Positions 37,804 to 49,800 of a stretch of 64,000 bases of DNA are shown here, piece after piece. This DNA comes from Diphasiastrum complanatum. Taxonomy: Eukaryota; Streptophyta; Lycopodiopsida; Lycopodiales; Lycopodiaceae. The notes beneath the pieces were generated by a model. That model did no database searches. It saw only the letters and a list, made by a program, of their open reading frames with translations, and had not been told where the DNA came from. The position numbers were made by a program, and so were the translations under genes. The stretch covers positions 67,481,940 through 67,545,939 of the forward strand of contig CM055095.1 in NCBI GenBank assembly GCA_029204225.1, given 5' to 3'. Position 1 is the first letter of the stretch. Every line of letters begins with the position of its first letter.

Positions 37804-40800
37804 TATGGCCCCCCTCGCTCCACACGTAGCTCCTCCCGCTCCCCTACCCCTACCGCTGCCATCTCTTCCTCGTTGGCTGCTGCCATCTCCTCCATCTCCT
37901 CCTCGCTGGAATCAGCCCCCCCCTCGCTGTCCGCCCACCCGCTATCCTCGCTGGAACCCCCCCCCCCCCCCCCCCCTGTATTCGCTACTGCCCAACCCCC
38001 TGCCCTCGATGTCCGCCCACCCCTGCCCCCGCTGCTTGTCCAGACCCTGTACTCGCTGCCTACCCACCCCCTGCTGGTCCAGACCAGACCCTGCCTTTGT
38101 TGCCTGTCCATCCCCCCTTGCACTCGCTGCCTCTGATGCAACACCCCCCCCCCTGCCTCTGCTCTTCCTTCCCCTCTTTCATCTTCTTCTTCTTCCACCT
38201 CTTCTACATCTTCATTGATCTCCAATCCTATCAATCTGGCCATTCTTCCTCCTGGGAAGCTGACCAAATGAAAGCGGATTTCTAGCTTTTGAAACAGGAA
38301 TTTTCAAAACTGTAGGGAATAGTGGTCACCTTACTCAAAGAAAAGAACCTGTTGGAATCCAAAGTTGCCTCATTGGAACAAGCGATCAGTACTAAACAAG
38401 TTGCGGCCTCGGAATCGGCTACCACTATGATACGGGAATTTGAAAATAAGATGGAATAACATAAAGAAGAAACCCTCTCATGGGCAATAGTATTGAAGAA
38501 AGGCACCAAGCCTAGCGCTCCCATCTCCTCGGTCATCTCAGCCACCATTTCGGAAAAGCGGTCAAGGGAGCAAAAGGCACATAAAATTAGGGTTCGTGGC
38601 ATACCAGACACACAGGATGCCATTGTCGAGGCTACGAGATTTCTTGAGACCACTCTAGGATATGTGACAGATGGGCTAGATACAGCTTGGAGGACCACCA
38701 GAGATGCAGCTACATTGATCGTTCGCTTCACATCCCTAGACAGCTGCAGAGAAGCTTTACGCTGTAGATCCCAGTTATGTGGCACTACCATATATATGGA
38801 TGACGATCTTACCTACATCCAGGTTGAGGAGAGGCGTAAAGCCTTCTAGGTTGCTCGAGAGACTGGTAGACGGGTTATATATCGAGATGGCCAGATACGA
38901 TTTGTTGCTGGCACCCCTAGGAGTTCCCAGAGCTAGGAATTTGGGGCCCCCGAGATTGGGAGCATCCCGGGGCCCCATCCATACCATCTTCAGATTGGGG
39001 TATGGAACTGTGATGGCATCCACTCATCTTCTACAGTAGGTGATCTGATTGACTTTATCACTGGTCGAGACCTATTGTTTTTCATGGAGACTCACAAGAG
39101 CCAGGTGCGCGGTTTACCCACCTTCCCGGGATACAGATGGGATTCAGTATACAGATCTGAGACTAGATCAGCCAGTGGCCGTGGTTCGGGAGGAGTGGCT
39201 TGTCTATACAGAGAGTCCCTTCATCAGATGTTTGAGTTTGTCAGGCATGATGAACATGCACGATATATTTGGCTTCATATCACAGGACGAGTGATTGGTT
39301 TGGACAGGGATATCTTCATTGCTGCCTGCTATTTTCCTCCAGAGTCCTCCTCCTTTGTTGAGGGTGTTGGCTCACCTTATTTGGACCTTTCAGTGGATAT
39401 TATCAGATTTGCAGAGCGAGGGCATATTCTCCTCACTGAGGATTTTAATGCCCGAACAACTTCATGACAGACAGAGTTCCATGATGCTACAGATACAGTT
39501 TGGTGAGGCACATTAGTTAGCCATTTATAATGGCCTACCTCACTGGCCTAATTCTGGCAGCTATACTTGTCATCCTCACAGTGGCGGTCATAGTGTGGTT
39601 GATTACCTCATGGGGTCACCGTCATCCATCCCTCTCATTCATAGATTCCATATCTCCCCTACCACCCTCTCCAATCATTCGTTTATCTTCGCTATTGACC
39701 ACCTTCCACCATTACAACCTCTACACCAGTCCATCCTTTCCCGTGCAACCAAATACACCTTCCACCCCCTCTCCATCCCACTCTACCAGGAATCTCTCGC
39801 CTCCTTACTTCACTCTTTTCCACACAGTGAACCGCTTGAGTCACAAGCCGCCTTCCTCACCACGTGTCTCCACACTGCTGCTGCTTTCGCTTTCCCTTCT
39901 AAACCTCATAAACACAAACCAGTGCATCCACAATCATCCCGACCTTTCCATCCACCGTGGTATGACGCGGAATGCCGATCCCTTCACCACTCTGTCACAC
40001 ATGCTCGTTTCCACGCCCGCCATCTCCTCCGCTCCTCACGACAATTGTACAATCGTACACTCCATCGCAAAAAATGTGCCTATGATGACACCGAAGGTAA
40101 CCCGTCTTGTGAACTTCCTTCTCAGCTCCTCCTCTGGTGCCTTTTGGCGTGAGTTTATCCCTCGTGCCCCACCCCCTCTACTGGACGATTTACATATCTG
40201 GACCGACTATGCTACCCAGCTTTACACTATACCCACTAATACGCCCATCTCCATCTCTCCTCGACCTTCAGACTTCACCATTTTCACCCCTGACCTGGTT
40301 CGGGCAGCAATCAAAAAGCTGAAAACCCACCGCACCAGGGACATTTAAGACCTTGAATCTGAGCTATTGATTCACGCCTCCGATACTCTTTCCCCTACCT
40401 TATCCACTCTCCTTAACCATGCCGTTGTTGAGGGCTTCCCATCCTCTTGGTGCACCAACATCATACATCCTATCCATAAAAATGGTGACCCCATGGTACT
40501 TGGTAATTAACGCACTATTATGATTGGACATGTTCTCGCGAAGCTATATGGCACCATCCTCCAGTCTGCAGTTAGCTCAGAGCAGAGTCCAGGAGATTAC
40601 ATGCTTTGGGTCAGGCAGGGTTCCGCGCTCATTATTCCACTACATATCACATATTCACACTTCGAGCCCTCATTGAGGAAGCTAGACAGGGTACACCACG
40701 AGAGGAGAGACTATGCCTGCTATGACCCCTTCATGAGATAGAGTCCGAGGAGCATTTCATCTTCAGATGCCCCATATATTATGAGATTAGAGGGAGATAT

Positions 40801-43800
40801 CACTGTCTATTCTGTGACATGCCTACTACACTCAGAGCACTGATTGGTTATGAGGACTCTCGTTGTGTCGCACTTATGCTACGAGAGATGGTCTTGCTGC
40901 GCCAGGATATGTACCAGTCAGCTAACCAGCCACATCCTAGCTCTCAGGCTCAGATTACATCCTTCTTCACCAGGAGACGGACACGGTCTGATGACGATGA
41001 CGATGACATACCACCTCACCGATGTTAGAGACAGTGTATCACTCAATGTTGCAGTTCGCACTTCACGCCATGTTACGAGAGCACACAGTTTTCACCCTCC
41101 TAGACGACGTCAGCGACGGTCCATGTTACCTCATGTTGCAGCTCGTATCATATCTTTCTTCAGCAGCAGCACTACATGATATTACTCTACTCCTGGCAGC
41201 TATATGAACAGTTGGCAATTTGTAGTTTATAATTATGTTGTTCATTTCTCTTTTATGCATAGTTTTTTCTTGGAGACGTTTATATACGTTCCCATGGTTT
41301 TCACATACTTGACATGTACTCCATTTGGTCTTATATGCCTTTTGGCATGGAAAAGACATTAATAAAGCTTTCTTTCTTTTCTTTCTTTCTCTCTACTTCC
41401 ATGTTGACTTGTGTTGCTCCTATCGAGTATATCACAACCTTCAAAAGGGTTCTCTAATAAGAGCAATATACAAAGCTAAGGCTTGGATATTTTGTGATGT
41501 TAGGACATGTAGTTCTCTGGATAGAAGAACACTCTGCTCCTTCTTGCTTCATGCATGTATATTGGACATGCATTACAAACTTCAAAGTTTTGGTTTTGCT
41601 TTCTCTTCTAGTTATGTTGTCTAGGTGCTCATTTATTAGGCCACATGGTTGGTCCTCATGAATGCTGCACTTTGACTGATAGATACTTTGCCTGCTAATT
41701 TCTACCTTAACTGTACTGGATAACTTTGAAGGATATTCTGCTAATCACAGACTTTTTGTGTACTATTTTGCTTTCCTTTGATTAAACTTATAAAATTGAA
41801 AAGCTAAATAGTCTAGTTAACAACAGGTGCCTCATCCATCTCCACAAAAGAGAAGGTTACTAGGGGATCAGCTTTGCTATTGAATTATTTGCAAGCGTGA
41901 TGTGTCATTTGGACTTTTATTTTTCCTACTTCTCAGGTGTATGGAAGATTTACTCAGCACAACTCGTTACGTTACATGGTCTTTACACAATAAGGTATTT
42001 GATCATCACCTCAGACTTTGTTCTTGTAAAATAGCTCTGAATTCTTAATTTATGGTCTGGGTATGTGCAAGCTTTTGCCTTTTTAACCTTGGCAGTAGTT
42101 CCTTTTCGTGGCTGTATTCAACTTTGATTTCTTGTTTTCGTAATGTCAAAGGCATCTTTTGTCAAAATCCCTACACTTCTTGCTGTCTTTTGTCATATAT
42201 TGGAACGTGCTAAGTAAAACGCAATATTCTGTTATTCTTATGTCTGCAGAGTCGAGCGGGTCTGCGGCAATTTCTAGATACAATGTCAAACTGTGAGCAG
42301 ACAACAATATCAGTTCAGGGTGCAGTTGGAGCCATAACTGGGGAAACACCTATTGGAAATGGTAACAAGCTAGATAGCAAGGCTCGCCAAGAAATAAAAG
42401 GCAATGTTAATCCAGCTTTGGCTAATGCTGACGCTCTAAGCGTAAGCCAAACGGCACAGGCACGCCTTGTAGATCTCTTAGAGAACACACTTTGGAATCG
42501 CAAACTTGCGCCATCATCTGAAGAGATTGTCAATGCTTTGGTGGCAAGGATCTTCGAAGGAATCCGCGATCACTTTGTGGCTGCTGCTGAATTGAAAGTA
42601 AGGCATCCTCTTATGGGTCCAGTATGTGTCCTGATTTGACCTCTTGCAGAATGTACTTGGTTCTGCCTTGTTCTTACAACTTCAAATTTCAGATTGCGTC
42701 ATGCAATGTTGTGTTAATATTTATGGTACAGCATGCTGTTCAATCTTTGAAAATTCATATTTTGTTTCCTTCTGGCAGTAAGAAGCGCAGTATGCTTCCT
42801 TCTTCTTCAAAGGTAGGTTCTGTTGATAATGCGTAGAGTCAGGTAACATATGCCTTATGCAGCTTTTCTGCATTGATGTAGCAAATTGAAGGCCTTTTGT
42901 TTCTCATAGTTCTTGACATGCCATTCCCATCTCTTTAAACTGTTCTATTATGCGTAATATTGCATCTTTTCCTATAGCTCCAGCTGAAATATCATGCACG
43001 GGGATATCTACATGGACCATGGATATTTGTAATTTGGACTTTGTGGGACCACCCTTGTAATCCACAAAAAGTTTAATTTATGCTCATCTTCATATGTTTC
43101 CCTGTTTCACTGATAAAACACTCTTCTATTCCTATGCTGCTCATATGCATTGTCCTGATGTTCCTTTGTCATCACATGCGTGTCTTTTTTGTCTGTCATT
43201 ATCTGCACCATTTGTATCTTCATTGGTTAGAGTATTTCCCTTACACACTCGGGCATCCATTTGTCTCCCTGGCACATTCAGTTTGTTCCACATATTATGC
43301 AGTCATATTTTTCATGATCATACATCAACTCCTCATGCACAGTTTGCATTGCCCATTTCAGATTCATTTTATAATCTTACTCCTGCATCCAAAAGCCAAA
43401 ATTAAGATCAACAAATGTGATGGTACTAGTACACCTAAAGACGTGGGTGACTGACTATGGATAATACTTTTCATTGTTTCCTACATGAATTATATAAGAG
43501 CACAGAGCGACTCCTTATCTCATCGGAGTAACTTCCACTTCATGATTGAGATATGTTCAGGTGAGAGATGCAGCTGGCTCATGTAGATTCTACTTGGCAT
43601 ACTCATGATCATCTTCAATTTCAGCATTTGTGACTAGACATGTTCTCCACAAGTAGCAATTCTAGGAAAATTCTGACTCTTTTCTATATGATTAACTTTG
43701 AGAACTTCCCAGGTTTTCATCCATCAAATATGCAGCATGGCATCTCCATTGCTAGTTCCTTATATCCTGCTTCCTGGCTTTTTATATAGACAGTCCTTTT

Positions 43801-46800
43801 CTACTCCTCCATGCCTGTGTCTGTTACCACTCAATGTCTCTCTGATCCTTCCCTGATTACCCATCCTATGTATTAGCTTGTCCTCTTTAACCTTCTATTT
43901 CTACAGCTCTCACCATGTCTGCTTTATGACCTTAAGAATATCCAAGTTAGATTTTAAAATTCTTTGTTTCAAGCATTGGCGTCCAAACCACAGAGAATGA
44001 ACTCTCCCTCCATTTAGCCTTTCCCTAATTACTGCTATGGCTTCCACCCCCTTTTTTCTTAGATTGTCTGTCCTGACATCCATCCTACCATAACAGCTTC
44101 AACAGTTTCAAATTCTGTTTCATTCCCCCCCCCCCGCCCCCCAAAAAATAAAAAATAAAAAAAAAGAACGATTCTCAAAACCCTAACAAAACCTGCGAAT
44201 CGCGGTTCGAACTGCGATTCATGGTTCGCCAGTGCAACTATGGTTCATACAATGATGGCACTAAACATCTGCACATAGGCCATTTTGACCTGAAGCAAAC
44301 TAGTATATGAACTGCCATTCTATCCTTATCATTGCTGAGAATTTTGATCACTTGCATGGGTTTGTTATTTTTCCGAAAACGATCTTTGTTTTTGTTACTA
44401 ACGTAAAAATATTCACCCAAGAGATGAGTATAAGACTTTCACAATTATGAGGGCCGCTAAGTACTCAAAGTTATTCCATCTGGAGTCTGAAACTTATGAA
44501 CCATCTCTTTTTTCATACCATTCTACCAATATATTTCGATGATATTTTGGCATATATATACAACTACCATTTTTGCATCTTATGGTCATTTTCCGACATA
44601 TTTAATAACACCGGCTACTCACTAAAGTATTCTTTGAGTTATTTCAAAATTTTGTATTTAACGTTACTCTTTTTGACTCTGGACATTACTTTTGAACCCT
44701 CCAAACTAGCATCCATATGCAATTGGCCATTCACCGTCTTAGCTAAACATTTTCGTTGACTTAGCTGCTACTACACTCGGCCTTTTCTCCCTTCACCATA
44801 TCTCAATAAAACCTATGACTATTTAGTGTGGAACTCTTAATGCTCGCTCAAGTTTTGCAAATGTTAAATGTGCTCTTACTAGTGCTCTTTTCATATGTCT
44901 TGAATTTTCTTAGCATTTCACTATTGAGATAGATGCAAGTAATGTAGGATTATGAACCAAGTGACGCCAAAAGACTGCCATTGCTAACTAATTCTGTCTG
45001 TTCCATCCTTTGGAAGACAAAACTTCTATCTGATAAGATTTTAGTCGTCACCTTTGCAATTGGTGTCTCTGCCCTTCGATCCCATCCATTATCGACCGTC
45101 ATTCTCTCCGATACCCTTAGTCTTGTACCATTTTCTTCTTAGATTATAGTTAGACAAGTTTTGCTATGAATAGGTGTTGGTGCTTTTACCATATATAGAG
45201 ACATTAACTAGGCAATTGCTTTTAGGCTGCTTTTGCTTTTCGGCATAGACCAAAGTTCATAAGTATGCAGTGCGCCCTACCGCATTTGCAATGGGACATA
45301 GTTGGAGTTTCTCATCACTTGTGTTCGCTCTCCTGTGTTTGGCTATTGTTTCATCACAATAGGATTCTTGTCTTGGGTAACTTGTATGAGCAAGTCGATT
45401 TTCTAACATGGTATCAGAGCATGGTTCAAGATTCGAGAGGTCAAGGAGGTACTCCAACAAACAGAATCAATTCATAAAGGCTTCATCTACAACGGTGGCA
45501 GCTTTGTGAGAAGATCTAGTGCTACAAGGAGATTATGAAATCTGCCTCAAATCTCAGAATGATCAAAATTCGAAAGAAGTTGTTTTGCTGCAGATTGTCA
45601 GAGTTTTCTATTGCATGTAGGATGAAATCAAATCACTGCTGCAGATTTAGTGTTAGAAAAGCTATTGATAGATAGATTGCAGCAAAGATAGCAAGGTCAG
45701 CTTACAGAAGAACTCAGGTGAAGTGCAGTTTTTCTTGAAATTGGATCCATAGTTAAGAACGCTAGACCCACATCAAAGAACCAACAAAGAATAAGGGATC
45801 GTCAAAAGGTGGTGGAGCCTTCAAAGGCCAAATATAAACCTGGTTTGGGTTGCATGCAAGGATGCATGTTATTGGCTGTGGTTAGTTAGAGATTTCTAAG
45901 AGAAATCTGGAGCATAGTCAAGTGGATCATACAAGTTTGATCTTGGAAAGTAATTGGTATACATGCAAGGAAGCATGGACATGCATAGATTGCTAGGATG
46001 CAATGGCTGTGTCTTGTAGTGGCAGATTACTAAGGTTTAGGATGGGAAGAACCTTGATGCATGCTGAAGGAGATCTTAGGAGTCGGGATCAGCTTACGAC
46101 TAGTAGTTGTTTGCAATCAGGATGCAAGGTGGAGAAGGGATCATTGAAGCTACATGTAAGTTGGTTCATGCAGCTGCAAGGTAAAGTGGAAGGGTTAACT
46201 CACAAGAAAAGGAAAAACTATGTGAAACAACAAAGTAAATGGTAGGGGAAGACAATCAATGATCATGGTGTCGCTGAAGCTGCAAAAGCAACTACCAACA
46301 AGCATACTGAAGGAAGGTCAACTGCAAAAGTTCTAAGATTGGACAAGGTTTTGTCGAGGTTGGAATCGAAAGGTGCAAACTCTTAAGAGGGAGTTGTGTG
46401 AGAAGTAGAGACTATAAGTCTATATAGGTAAGTCGATATTCAAGAGGATGCTTCATTGATTCACAGTTTCTTATCATGGTGGCAAATGATAAGTTCATTG
46501 TTACAAGGGGCTGGTGTGGCAAGTTGTGTAGTCATCATTCTACATTGTATCGATTTGGTTTCTATTCAAGTCATAGTAACTTTGTTATGTTGTAGAAACT
46601 TTCTTGTCTATCTGAACTAGTATCACTTGAGATTTATGATCAATAATTCCTGGATACCATCCAAGTCATAGTTGATTGTTCATGTGGTGGTACCAAGGGA
46701 GATCAGTTCTACTACTGTAGTAGATTTTGTTATAAGATTTGGAAGCTAAGGTTGTTGAAAATCAACAATATAGGTTGTTGTTTAGCCTCAAGAAAAACAA

Positions 46801-49800
46801 CAGGGGTCATTTCTATGAATTGACAAGCTATTGTCTTAGAAAATCAAGTGAAGCAGGTTCCTTTAAGGAAGATGGACGTACACCAGTTAGAGTGTTTGCA
46901 TATGACAAAGTGTCAGGACAAATAGATGTCATGATGAGATGCTTTCTAAGTTGGAAAGTTGTTTGGAGCAAGTGACTCTATGTGTGAGATAGAGGTAGGA
47001 GATTTCATGGAAAAGATAATGTGAAGTACTTTGTGTGAGAAGGTATTTGAGGGGGAGTATCAACTACTTTGTGTGAGGAAGTATTGTATACGTTTTATCT
47101 TTCTATTGGGGATGCTCTATTACTTGCATATTTGGTTTGGTTCATGGATGACTTACTATTTGTATCATTGTTGGAGAGTGGTTGGAATGCAAACATGAAG
47201 TGTATGCGGTAACTTATGAGAGTACCAGGAGAATTGAAGTGGATTCGATTCAAGGAAAAGGCACAAGTGGAGCCAACTACTTATGAAGTGCAAGTTTCTA
47301 ATGTGGGTGTTGATGTATGAGATTTGATGTTGATATTTTCTGCTTATGATTGTCATCATGGTGCTATGATAATCAAAGAGGATTACTTTTTCTTTATGGA
47401 TGTTGGGGAGATCCTTACATATTTGTGGTAGCTTGGAAGATGTTCAAAGAGACCAAGGGAGCCAATCTACAAACAAAGTTCTCAAGGTTAAGGAAAAGGT
47501 TATCATGTCTACATTATTTGAATCAGGGGAGTCAAAGTTCTTTGATTAAAGGAAGTCAAGGAATCGGGTGATATGTTGCACTCATGGTGGTCACACATAT
47601 CATACACTAAAGGGACGTGAAGACTAAACCAAGACACTGAGAAGTCATATGAAGCAAGTTAATATGAAAAGGAACGGCATTTAAAGGAATTCTAAATCAT
47701 TATACAGAGGAAGTTCTACACCGAGGAATGAAGACATTGAGATCAAAGTTGATCATGGATTCTACATCAAAATTGAGGATCTGAATTCACTACATGGGCG
47801 TCATGGGGGATACATATGCATACTCGTGCTATGCATAGTTCTTGACAATGTAAACATACATTAGTACCCCTAATATTGTCATTTAGGATTAGGATTATTG
47901 GGCCATGCCTGCATGCTAATTCTAGGGGCCCTTATCTATATTTAGTAGAAGTCAAGTTAGACTATAGTTAGACAAGTTTTGCTATAAATAGGTGTTGGTG
48001 CTTTTACCATATGTAGAGACATTAACTAGGCAATTGCTTTTAGGCTGCTTTTGCTTTTGCTTTTGCTTTTCTCTCTCCTGTGTTTGGCTATTGTTTCATC
48101 ACAATAGGAATCTTGTCTTGGGTAACTTGTATGAGCAAGTCGATTTTCTAACATGCACCTTTCTCTTCTATTCTTTATCGCTACCATCTGTTATAAATAC
48201 CTCCCAAGTTTAGTATGTACCTGTATCCTTCTGTTAGCATTTCAAATTCCCATTCCTGTTTTGTTGGTGGGCAACATGGATTTTATTTTTTTTTCCAATA
48301 TATTATTCTTACATTTTTACTGGCCATGACTCAAAGTCGAGCTTCATAATTATGTCTCTCTGCCAGTTTTGTCTTTGCAATGAATCAGGCAGATCCAGTT
48401 CAGCGATCCAGGTCCGGGACCAGGATTGCTGAAAAAAACTTTTTAAAGTCTTTATTTTTATTTTTTTGGGGCAATAAACACTCAGCCGCTTAAACCCTAA
48501 ACCCCCATATTGTCCCAAAACAGATTTTCAACTAGCCTAATGTGCTGCTCTTAATATCAATTTTATTTCTTTTACATTCCATGAAACCCTACTGGGAAAT
48601 CCCGGATTGTGCAACCCTCCATCAAACATATAAAATATGTCCCAAATTACCACATCACATCAATCATCCACACATCCACACGTGCAAAGCATTGAGGAGT
48701 CAAGGTGGTCCTCCCCCCCTTCCTTTTGGGAATATTCCTATATTTTGCAAATGTCCACCAACAAAAGTTGGTCATATAATCAAATTTTTCAAATAAAATA
48801 ACTTTGTAAATCTTATCTCTCGCTTTTAAAAAAAAAAGACATTCCTTTAGAATATACTAAAAATAGCAAATCATCACCAAACTAGTTTTTCACTAATTTC
48901 CATCAACATGCAACTACCAACTTGAAGCTTTTTAGTAAGAGAGAGGAAAAGAAAAGTATGAAGAGTTTTAGAGAGAAATCAGGTTATGGTAGAGAGAGAA
49001 GTTAGTGAGAGGAAGTGAGTAGAGAGTGGGTTATGAGAGTAGGTGATGTGAGGGAGATCGAGAGGTAAGAGAGAGTGGAACGTGGTAAGAAAGAGTTGTA
49101 GGAGGCCAAGTAGAGAGAGAAAATAGAAAGAGAAAAGCAGGAGAGGGCAGCCATAGAGAAAACACAAGATATGGAAAGCATAAAATATAGAGAGGGTGGA
49201 ATGGAATAAGAAATAGCACTTCCCTTACCAAGGTTGACTCGTAAAGCTTGTGGTCGCCGTCAATTGATGATGAAAGCTCCCCAACTCCAACCAATTTCTC
49301 AACTCGCCACCACCTAGAACGAATGGCAAGAACATCACCTATATAACTTGGTGAAGGAAGGATTCGGTGTATACATGGAATGAGTGCAACTCAAATGGAA
49401 CTCAAGTGGAATGATTTTGCATGTGTCCTATATGGAAAGGATAGTATTTTAAGGACTCAAAAGCTATTCTTGGGCATGCAAGGAGAGCGCCCCTAGTCAA
49501 TGGTCAAAGAGATTCTTTTCTTGAATAGAAAATGGCCTTGGTCAGGAGTTTGATTTCTGGACAAGGATAAGGTATGTGGTTAGGTAGGTGCATGAATTGA
49601 ATCATGAGCCATTTCTTTGCATAATATTTATGTCTACTTTGTGGGAAGGGATATCAAGGTTGCCAACCCCTTGTCAAAATGATGGTAGATCCAAGGGTGA
49701 TAAATCTCCAGGTGTTTTCGTTAATTCATATGGATCTCCATCTTAGTACCTTTTAGCAAGGTTATTGAGGTTGCCAACCTTCCATCGTGATGGTAGATCC

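Larger units (their letters stand above)
37743..41397 (+). mobile_element. LINE copy D, 3.65 kb, internally deleted
   Basis: The order is (CT)n (37745-37800), a broken ORF1 from ATG 37805, an in-frame TAG and ORF2 endonuclease, the RT N-terminus to about 40685, then a deletion to the zinc-motif region ([12 protein letters not shown], about 40737), a PIP-like motif (40945-40968), the 3' UTR, the hairpin (41335-41348) and a TTTC tail ending near 41397. It lacks most of the RT and is inactive. It is the last element before DRP5B exon e. Confidence 0.88.
45139..48153 (+). mobile_element. 3.0-kb LTR retrotransposon without recognisable gag-pol (LARD-like)
   Basis: Two LTRs and a tRNA-iMet primer site bracket about 2.5 kb of DNA with only short open frames. 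None shows copia protease, integrase or RT motifs. It could be a non-autonomous element mobilised by a copia relative, or a full element decayed beyond recognition. It is inside the DRP5B intron between exons f and g. Confidence 0.8.

Noticed and set aside
42760-42836. Possible extra DRP5B exon (TGGCAG acceptor, AAGGTAGG donor near 42812)
   Set aside because: Exons f and g join perfectly in the family alignment without it, and it adds no conserved residues.
48490-48512. Telomere-like AAACCCTAAACCCC
   Set aside because: Only about one and a half units; not an interstitial telomere array.
49024-49300. Hydrophobic minus-strand frames ([17 protein letters not shown]...)
   Set aside because: Low-complexity translation of a GA-rich tract, with no conserved motif or gene context.
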